Notes under the pieces: model-generated
Seen by the model: the letters and a program-made list of their open reading frames with translations, nothing else
Databases searched by the model: none
Told to the model about the DNA's origin: nothing
Shown: positions 1 through 6,000 of the stretch, piece by piece
Position numbering within the stretch: position 1 is the first letter of the stretch
Layout of the letters: each line of letters begins with the position of its first letter
Assembly: GCA_003577005.1 (NCBI GenBank)
Contig: QEUW01000300.1
Coordinates: forward strand, 1 to 11,252
Length of the DNA: 11,252 nucleotides
Direction: 5' to 3'
From: Chloroflexota bacterium
GTDB taxonomy: Bacteria > Chloroflexota > Anaerolineae > Caldilineales > Caldilineaceae
Made by a program: the position numbers and the translations under genes

Positions 1-39
1 AAATCCGCGCATATCCGCCTCATCCGCCCAATCCGCGGT
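1..39. repeat. Phased short repeat, ATCCGC units every 9-10 bp
   Basis: The hexamer ATCCGC recurs at 3-8, 13-18, 22-27 and 31-36, so the spacing is 10, 9 and 9 bp. The array ends at the stop codon of the minus-strand protease gene and may continue left of the window. It has no coding potential that I can see. Its spacing matches two other phased elements in this window (857-901 and 8811-8848), which have different unit sequences. It could be an interspersed intergenic element. It is not a CRISPR, since there are no long repeats or unique spacers. Confidence 0.6.
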
Positions 40-759
40 CTATAGTTTGCTTTCGATCAGTTCCGGCGTAGCCGGTTCGAGCATCGTGCGCAGACGCATA
101 GCCTGGATCAGCTGGACGATGTTGGTCACATAATGAGCGACAACGGGGATGACCAGCGTACCTTCGTACAAAAAGAGCCAGCTAAGCAGCACCCCGCCGA
201 GCCCGGCCCCGGCCATCCCCCAGGCGCCTTGCGGGCTATGCAGAAGGCCAAAGAAGAGGCTCCAGCCAATGACCAACAGCGGCACAGGGAGGATCGGCGC
301 CAGCCCGCCCACCAATAGGCTACGAAAGAGCAATTCCTCCAATAGCACCACCGGCCCCATGGCCAGACCAACAAGGAGCAGTTCACGCCGGTCGCGCGGG
401 ACAATCGCCTGTACTACGACCGGCGAGTAGAAGCGTTGGCCGGTTCGCCGCACGATCCAGAGCGTTGTACTGGCGAAGACGAGCGCCAGTACCCCACCCC
501 AAACCAATCCCCTGAGCACCGGCGCCAACCCATCCGGACAAATCCAGCCAAGCTGGCGTGGCTCCAATCCGCTCAGCCAGCCCAAGCCGAGGCAAAAGGC
601 AATCAACAATAGCCGGATGAGATTCTCCCCCGGCATCAGCAGGAGATTCTGCGCCGGGCGCCAGCGCCGCAACAACTGCGCCGACAGATAGGTGTTGTAG
701 CCGATCAACGCCGTCAGCGCCACCGTGCCGGCGACGAAGAGCCAATAACTGAGCGCCAT
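40..759 (-). CDS. CPBP family intramembrane metalloprotease (Abi/CAAX-protease-like)
   Basis: This is a 239-residue multi-pass membrane protein with the CPBP signature. The EExxxR motif is at residues 141-146 (EELLFR), FxxxH at 170-174 (FGLLH) and HxxxN at 209-213 (HYVTN). These are the glutamates, histidines and asparagine that form the metal-dependent active site in Rce1-type enzymes. About six hydrophobic segments are visible, near residues 2-20, 48-63, 83-103, 126-153, 153-173 and 180-205. Family members cleave prenylated or other peptide substrates within the membrane, and many bacterial ones are linked to bacteriocin self-immunity or have no known role. The substrate here cannot be inferred. 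I chose ATG at 759: an in-frame TTG at 792 would add 11 residues (250 aa) but has no Shine-Dalgarno. The gene is divergent from etfBA and appears monocistronic within the window. Confidence 0.9.
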   Translation of the reverse strand: MALSYWLFVAGTVALTALIGYNTYLSAQLLRRWRPAQNLLLMPGENLIRLLLIAFCLGLGWLSGLEPRQLGWICPDGLAPVLRGLVWGGVLALVFASTTLWIVRRTGQRFYSPVVVQAIVPRDRRELLLVGLAMGPVVLLEELLFRSLLVGGLAPILPVPLLVIGWSLFFGLLHSPQGAWGMAGAGLGGVLLSWLFLYEGTLVIPVVAHYVTNIVQLIQAMRLRTMLEPATPELIESKL

Positions 760-765
760 CCCTCC

Positions 766-792
766 ATTATACGCTAAACTGGTGTGCAACAA
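766..792 (-). promoter_or_regulatory. Possible promoter for the CPBP protease gene, with a nearly leaderless start
   Basis: On the minus strand there is a perfect TATAAT at 771-766. A TTGTTG lies upstream at 792-787, with a 15-bp spacer, shorter than the ideal 17. Only GGAGGG (765-760) separates the -10 box from ATG at 759, so transcription would start at or within a base or two of the start codon. The mRNA would then be leaderless, or the GGAGGG would be part of the promoter and not a ribosome site. The -35 match is weak (4 of 6), so this rests mainly on the -10 box. Confidence 0.4.
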
Positions 793-822
793 ATAGCCAA
801 CCGTCGGGAAACTTTGTAAACT

Positions 823-838
823 ATAACAGTGATAACAG
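823..838. repeat. Two 9-bp-spaced ATAACAG direct repeats
   Basis: ATAACAG occurs at 823-829 and 832-838, a 9-bp period. It sits in the divergent intergenic region between the protease gene and etfB, just left of the longer phased inverted repeat. It could be a regulator half-site pair or a degraded part of the same phased element. The repeat is too short to decide. Confidence 0.35.
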
Positions 839-854
839 GAACAATCGAAGCTTA

Positions 855-883
855 TTCACAGATTTCACAGACGGGAATACAAA
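855..883 (+). promoter_or_regulatory. Candidate promoter for etfBA
   Basis: TTCACA at 855-860 (5 of 6 to the -35 consensus) is followed by a 17-bp spacer and TACAAA at 878-883 (4 of 6 to the -10 consensus). Transcription would begin near 890, giving a leader of about 30 nt that keeps the ribosome site at 907-912. The site overlaps a repeat element, which by itself makes TTCACA recur at 864-869, so the match could be accidental. Confidence 0.25.
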
Positions 884-901
884 TAATCTGTAAAATCTGT
901 G
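857..901. repeat. Phased inverted repeat (CACAGA units) upstream of etfB
   Basis: The left arm CACAGATTTCACAGA (857-871) pairs with the right arm TCTGTAAAATCTGTG (887-901). There is one mismatch in 15 and a 15-nt loop. Each arm is itself two copies of the same hexamer at 9-bp spacing: CACAGA at 857 and 866, and ATCTGT at 886 and 895. The element ends 6 bp before the etfB ribosome site. If it is in the leader RNA it could form a hairpin there. It has no U-run, so it is not a standard terminator. Confidence 0.65.
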
Positions 902-906
902 GGAAA

Positions 907-912
907 AAGGAG
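907..912 (+). promoter_or_regulatory. Ribosome binding site fixing the etfB start at GTG 920
   Basis: AAGGAG lies 7 nt before GTG at 920. The open frame extends upstream to another GTG at 899, but that one has no Shine-Dalgarno. Starting at 899 would also add seven residues before the [10 protein letters not shown]-terminus expected of the family. The site therefore decides for 920. Confidence 0.8.
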
Positions 913-919
913 TGTACCA

Positions 920-1699
920 GTGAAAATAGCGGTCTTGATCAAACAGACGCCCGATACGGCCGAATTGCCCAAAATCGCTGCTGATGATGTCCGTAGTGGC
1001 AGTGTAAAAACCACAATGGTCATCAACCCGTGGGATGAGTTTGCGGCGGAGGAGGCGATCTTGTTGAGCGAACGCCTGAATGCTGAGGCGGTGGCGATCT
1101 CGCTCGGCCCCTCCGACGCCGTTGATGCCCTCAAACACGCTGTTGCGATGGGTGTGCCGGCGGCAGTCTTAGTAGACAACACCGGCCTGGAGGGGGCGGA
1201 CCTGTGGGCGACAGCCACCGCCCTGGCCGCCGCAGTACAGGCGCAAGGCGAGGTGGAGATCGTTCTCACCGGGCGCCAGAGCGTAGATGACAACTCGGGC
1301 GCCCTCTTTGCCGGTGTGGCGAGCCGGCTGGGCTACCGGCTGCTGACCAATGTCAGCAAGATCGTCGATGTAGCCAACAATGCGGTCATCGTTGAACGGC
1401 AAGTGGAGGGCGCACAGGAGACGGTCAAGGCGCCGCTGCCGGTGGTGATCAGCGTAGCCAAAGAGATCAACGAACCACGCTACCCTAGTTTTATGGGCAT
1501 CCGCCGGGCCAACCGGGCGGCGATCCCAACGCTCTCGCTCGCCGATCTGGGCCTGGGTGACCTTGCCAGCAAGACGCAGTGGACCAACATTCGCAAACCG
1601 GAGGTGCGCCGCACCCAGGTGCAGATCATCGACGGCGCCACGGTACAAGAAAAGGCCCAAAAGCTGGTGGATGCGTTGCTGACCGAAAAGGTGATATAG
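920..1699 (+). CDS. etfB: Electron transfer flavoprotein beta subunit
   Basis: The 259-residue product matches the usual 250-265 residue length of ETF beta. With the alpha subunit it forms a soluble heterodimer that takes electrons from acyl-CoA and related dehydrogenases and passes them to ETF:quinone oxidoreductase or another acceptor. Beta carries AMP in standard ETFs and forms part of the FAD pocket. Seen in sequence: the N-terminal [25 protein letters not shown] near residues 35-46; [11 protein letters not shown] near 118; and the family signature from about residue 158, including [18 protein letters not shown]. The C-terminal arm ([12 protein letters not shown] and following) is the segment that reaches over the alpha subunit in known structures. 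The GTG start has a good ribosome site. It is followed 8 nt later by etfA. No dehydrogenase, fixC or fixX gene is adjacent, so the electron donor is unknown. Confidence 0.96.
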   Translation: MKIAVLIKQTPDTAELPKIAADDVRSGSVKTTMVINPWDEFAAEEAILLSERLNAEAVAISLGPSDAVDALKHAVAMGVPAAVLVDNTGLEGADLWATATALAAAVQAQGEVEIVLTGRQSVDDNSGALFAGVASRLGYRLLTNVSKIVDVANNAVIVERQVEGAQETVKAPLPVVISVAKEINEPRYPSFMGIRRANRAAIPTLSLADLGLGDLASKTQWTNIRKPEVRRTQVQIIDGATVQEKAQKLVDALLTEKVI

Positions 1700-1703
1700 G
1701 AGG
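1698..1703 (+). promoter_or_regulatory. Ribosome binding site for etfA overlapping the etfB stop codon
   Basis: AGGAGG shares two bases with the etfB stop TAG (1697-1699). It stands 4 nt before ATG 1708, but only 1 nt before the preceding in-frame ATG at 1705, so 1708 is the more likely start. The overlap suggests translational coupling, which would keep the two subunits in equal amounts. Confidence 0.75.
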
Positions 1704-1707
1704 AATG

Positions 1708-2688
1708 ATGTCCATTTTAGTCTGGATCGAACACAACGAGGGGCGGCCCGTCGCCAGTTGTTGGGAGGTGTTAGGTAAGGCCCGTGAGATTGCCCAACAG
1801 CTCAACACGCCGCTGGTGGCGCTGGTAATGGGGAACGAGACCAACCCGTTGGCCGAGATGGCAAGCCAATACGGCGCCGACCGCGTGCTGGCTGTCCAAA
1901 GCCCTCTGCTGGCGGACTACCGGTTGAGTGCCTACACAGCCGGTCTCAAACAGGCCATCGACGCGGCCGGTGCAACCATTGTTTTGTTGAGCGCCACTAC
2001 CCGTGGTCGTGAACTGAGTGCAACGGTGGCCTGTGAACTAGAAGCCGGATTGGCTCCCGATGCCGTCGATCTGCGCGTCGAGGAGGGGCGGCTGGTCGCT
2101 GTGCGCTCGATCTACTCGGGCAACATTTTGGCCGATGTCACGTTCTCCAGCTCACTCCAGGTGGTCAGCGTCCGCCCCCGTTCGTTTCCCATGCCCGAGG
2201 CCGGCGCCGCGGGTGGGGAGGTGGAGAATCTTACGTTTGCAATGGCCGAAGAGCAGATCGCCGAGGAGGTGCTGGAGACGCGGGTCACCGACAGCGGCGA
2301 AGTCAGCCTGACCGACGCCCGTATCATCGTCTCGGGTGGGCGTGGCGTGGCGGCCGACCCGGCTAAGGGCTTTGCTCTTGTTGCTGAACTGGCGAAGACA
2401 CTGGGCGCGGCCATGGGCGCCAGCCGGGCGGCGGTGGACGCTGGTTACATCCCCTATAAACATCAGGTGGGGCAGACGGGCAGGACGGTGCGCCCGGACC
2501 TCTACGTTGCCGCCGGCATCAGCGGCGCCATCCAACACCTGGCCGGTATGGGGAGCAGCAAGCTGATCGTTGCGATCAACAAAGACCGCGAAGCGCCCAT
2601 CTTTGAGCGGGCACACTACGGCATCGTCGGCGACCTGTTCGAGGTGCTGCCGGCCCTCAGCGAGGAATTTCGCCGCCGGTTGGGCTGA
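1708..2688 (+). CDS. etfA: Electron transfer flavoprotein alpha subunit
   Basis: The 326-residue product has normal ETF alpha length (about 310-330). It has an N-terminal domain ([12 protein letters not shown], nucleotide-binding-like fold) and a C-terminal FAD-binding domain that begins near IIVSGGRGV at about residue 205. Conserved FAD-pocket elements are visible: [10 protein letters not shown] with Arg240; [10 protein letters not shown] at 252-261; [14 protein letters not shown] at 268-281; and [11 protein letters not shown] starting at 289. The end, [14 protein letters not shown], is typical. FAD bound here receives electrons from dehydrogenases that contact the beta/alpha dimer. The set of motifs looks intact, and nothing suggests loss of function. 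Start: two consecutive ATG codons (1705 and 1708), with the second better spaced from AGGAGG. It forms a two-gene operon with etfB and is probably ended by the hairpin at 2810-2845. Confidence 0.96.
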   Translation: MSILVWIEHNEGRPVASCWEVLGKAREIAQQLNTPLVALVMGNETNPLAEMASQYGADRVLAVQSPLLADYRLSAYTAGLKQAIDAAGATIVLLSATTRGRELSATVACELEAGLAPDAVDLRVEEGRLVAVRSIYSGNILADVTFSSSLQVVSVRPRSFPMPEAGAAGGEVENLTFAMAEEQIAEEVLETRVTDSGEVSLTDARIIVSGGRGVAADPAKGFALVAELAKTLGAAMGASRAAVDAGYIPYKHQVGQTGRTVRPDLYVAAGISGAIQHLAGMGSSKLIVAINKDREAPIFERAHYGIVGDLFEVLPALSEEFRRRLG

Positions 2689-2735
2689 GAGACCGGCTTA
2701 GCCACGGTACTTGCGTAGCTAGCCGACAGGGTCTC
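2689..2735 (+). other. Weak hairpin immediately after the etfA stop codon
   Basis: GAGAC (2689-2693) can pair with GTCTC (2731-2735). Inside it, CGGCTTAGC (2694-2702) can pair with GCTAGCCG (2718-2725) with one bulged T, leaving a 15-nt loop and a 5-nt right-hand bulge. No U-run follows. It may be a 3'-end-stabilising structure in the etf mRNA, or chance. Confidence 0.3.
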
Positions 2736-2809
2736 GTGGTCTTTTGCGGCAAGTTGACCAGCATAGACGAGTGTTCTGCTAACGCCTCATCCACATTCTT
2801 CAGTTGGCA

Positions 2810-2845
2810 AACGCCAATCTCCGCTTGGAGATTGGCGTTGTTTTT
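2810..2845 (+). terminator. Rho-independent terminator of etfBA
   Basis: A perfect 13-bp stem pairs AACGCCAATCTCC (2810-2822) with GGAGATTGGCGTT (2827-2839) around a GCTT loop. It is followed by GTTTTT. The U-run lies only on the plus-strand side, so it serves plus-strand transcription. It is about 120 nt after the etfA stop, leaving an unusually long 3' untranslated region. It isolates etfBA from the RHS gene. Confidence 0.9.
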
Positions 2846-3066
2846 CAACCAATCCTCATCCAGTTTAACCCCTTTCTCAAGCGCTGCCGCCAAGCGATGC
2901 TTGGTGGACGCACGAGAGACGCATTGAGGACGTAGCTGCCCTACCCACTTTGTACTATTGCATAGACAACCCAATTTGATCATCCGTTTGCACGGTGCAT
3001 GTGTCTCAGCGATGCAATGCGCTAGCGGTGAATCGCGCCATCGTTACGATTTAGCAGAGTGGTTAG

Positions 3067-3072
3067 AAAGGA
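3067..3072 (+). promoter_or_regulatory. Ribosome binding site fixing the RHS gene start at ATG 3080
   Basis: AAAGGA lies 7 nt before ATG 3080. An in-frame GTG at 3059 would add seven residues ahead of the signal peptide, without a ribosome site. ATG 3080 gives a conventional signal peptide start (MNFRNRW). Confidence 0.75.
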
Positions 3073-3079
3073 AAACGTT

Positions 3080-6000
3080 ATGAATTTCAGAAACAGATGG
3101 TTTTACCCCATCTATCGCCTCTGCGCCATGGCACTTTGCCTGGCGCTGATCCTGCCGGCCAGCCCGGCCCTGGCTGCAAGCGCATCGGCTCCGCAAGCGC
3201 GCGGTGATGGCATCAATGGTCCGACAGGCGAACTGACCATTGCGCCCCAGGTGGCGACAACCACATTCGACCGGCAGCCTGTCACCCACGCCGCCAGCCC
3301 GAAAACATGGAACCTGGAGGCCGTGCTCGAGCGGGCGCGGAGCGCCTCGCTGGCGTCCTTGCCGGTTCCGATGACGGCGCAACCGGCGGCGCTCAGCGCT
3401 GGCTCGCTGGCGTTGAGCACGGTGGACGACACCGAAGCGGGCTACCCGCCCGGCGTCCCTGGCGGCCCCCAGGCCGGCCCGGAAGATTGGACGCTGGCCG
3501 AGCTTAGCCCAACCGAGAGCGACGAGCCGGGCCTGGCCGCGGCGGCCAGCGCCACCCTGGCGCCCGGCTGGCATCTGCTCTCCGCGCCCGAAGTGCAGGC
3601 GGATACGGACCCAGCCACTGTGCTCGCCTCCATCGCCGGCAGCTACCGCAAGGTCTATGCCTACGACGCCTGCGATACTGCTGACCCGTGGAAGCTCTAC
3701 GACCCCAACGACCCCGCCGCCAGCGACCTGACGGTCATCGACCACACCATGGGGCTCTGGGTTGAGGTGACCGAGACTACTAGCCTCCAGACCAGCGGCG
3801 TGCTCGCCCCGTACACGGAAATCCCCCTCTGCCAGGGCTGGAATCTCATCGGCTTCCCCATGGACCGGGCGCTCCCCATCGGCGGCGCGCTTCAGTCGAT
3901 TGCCGGCAACTATCTGCGGCTCTTTGCCTGGGAGCAGGGCGATACGCTCGACCCGTGGGCGGTGTATGACGTGGCCGCGCCCGACTGGGCCAACGACGCC
4001 ACGTTCATGACGCCCACCCGCGGCTACTGGCTCTACGTCACCGAGGACACGACCTTGACTGTGCGGGCGCCGGGCGCGCCGCCGGTGGTGCGCCTGCTCG
4101 CCCCGGCGGAAGGGAGCGAACTCTTTACCCACACCACCGTCAGCGGTTTGGTTGACAGCGATACGGTGGCAACCTGGGTGATGGAATACCGCATCGAAGG
4201 CGAGAACGAGTGGACAACGTTCGCCACGGGCGACACGAGCGGCTCCACTGTAGCCGAGGCCATCTTTGACCCGACTCTGGCGCCCAACGACCTCTACGAG
4301 TTGCGCCTGACCGCCACCGACGCCAACGGGCAGCCCGGCAGCGCGGCCGTGGATGTGATGGTGGCGGGCGCCCAGAAGATCGGCCACTTCTCCATCTCGT
4401 TTGTCGATCTGGCCGTGCCCGTCGCCGGCCTCCCCATTAGCCTGATCCGCACCTACGACAGCCGTGACCGGCGTCAGGGCGACTTTGGCATGGGCTGGAC
4501 GCTCGACATCCGCAGCGGGAGCTACCGCAACAACCGCAAGCCGGGCGATGGCTGGCTGCTGCGCAACAGCGGCCCCTTTACCTTGCCCTGCACCGAGGTA
4601 GTCGAAACCAAATTTCACGCCACCGAGATCCGCTTTTCCAACACCGAATTCTACCGCTTCAGGCCTGAGGTGACGCCACTCGGCGCGGTCAGCGGCGGCT
4701 GCGATGCGCTCATCTCCTACGAGCAGGTGGGCGGGTTGCCCGGCGCCACGCTGGAGTCGCTCGACGGCGACGACCAGGTCCACTGGCGCTCCGGCTCCGA
4801 CCAGTTGGTGCTGGTGGACGATGAAGGCAGCCTCACCCCCTACGAACCGCAGCGGGTGCTGTTGACTCTGCGCGATGGCCGGCAGTTCGGCTTTCACCTG
4901 ACCAATGGTCTCGAATCGATTGAAGACCCCAACGGCAACCGGCTGGTGCTCAGCCAGAATGGCGTCACCCACTCCAGCGGCAAGAGCGTTGCGTTTGTGC
5001 GCGACAGCGAGCAGCGCATCACACGGATCACCGACCCGCTGGGGAACGCCATCCACTACAGCTACGACGCCAACGGCGACCTCGTCGCCCACACCGACCC
5101 CGACGCCAACACGACCGAATTCACTTACTATCCGGGGCACTATCTGAAGGAAATCATCGACCCGCGGGGCATCGTAGCCAACCGGGTCGAGTATGACGCC
5201 GATGGCCGCATGATTGCCCTCATCGACGGCGAGGGCAACCGCACGGAGCTCACTCACAACATCGCCGGGCGCGAGGAAGTGATCCGCAACCCCAATGGCC
5301 GGGTCACGCGCGCCTTCTACAACGAGCGCGGCCAGATCCTGCGCCACGAGACGACTGTGACCATCAACGGCGCGGTGGCGCCGGTGGTCACAACCTACGA
5401 GTACGACGGCGACCTCGAAGTCGCCATGACCGACCCCGACGGCGTGCGCCGCACCTTCGCCTACGATGCCAGCGAATTGCCCACACAACTCGTGGTCGAC
5501 CCGGACGGGCTCAACCTGTTTACCGGCTTCAACTATGACACCGCCGGGCGCTTGCAGGTCGAGACCGACACCGCCGGCAATACGATCAGCTACGGCTACA
5601 ACGGCGTGGGGGAGCTGACCAGCGTGGTCGATCCGCTGGGCAACAGCTATGCGCTGGCCTACAACGGCCAGGGTCGCGTCACCCGGCGCACCGACCCGCT
5701 CGGCAACGTTGCCGCCATGGCCTACAGCGCCGACGGCTACCCGACCCGGCTGGAGCACTTCGACGGCCAGAACAACCTGCTGCGCAAGGAGGAATTCACC
5801 TACGACGCCAATGGCCGCCGGCTGAGCGCCACGCTCTATCGCACCATGGACGGCGGCATCACGCCGCTGACCACGCGATTCGGCTACAACAACCTCGGCC
5901 AGGTGGTGGCTATCACCGACACGCTGGGCAACGTCACCCGCATGGAGTACGATGGCGTCGGCCTGCTCACCGCCCGCGTCGATGCGCTGGGGCGCCGCAC

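Larger units (their letters stand above)
2689..3079. other. Intergenic region between etfA and the RHS gene
   Basis: These 391 bp hold the hairpin at 2689-2735 and the terminator at 2810-2845. After that come about 230 bp in which I see no confident gene. TGCACGGTGCA at 2989-2999 is an 11-bp palindrome with a central G and could be an operator. TTGCAC (2988-2993) with TGCAAT (3013-3018), 19 bp apart, is at best a poor promoter for the downstream gene. A 108-codon minus-strand open frame crosses the region but is not convincing (see rejected items). Confidence 0.6.

Noticed and set aside
865..1293. 142-codon minus-strand open frame over the etfB 5' part
   Set aside because: It lies wholly opposite strongly conserved ETF beta coding sequence and the upstream repeat. 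No motif or ribosome site.
2657..2983. 108-codon minus-strand open frame between etfA and the RHS gene
   Set aside because: The middle (KLDEDWLKNNANLQAEIG) looks protein-like. However, the frame overlaps the etfA 3' end, contains the perfect terminator stem within its codons, has no clear ribosome site, and matches no family I know. It could be a decayed gene, but I cannot support it.
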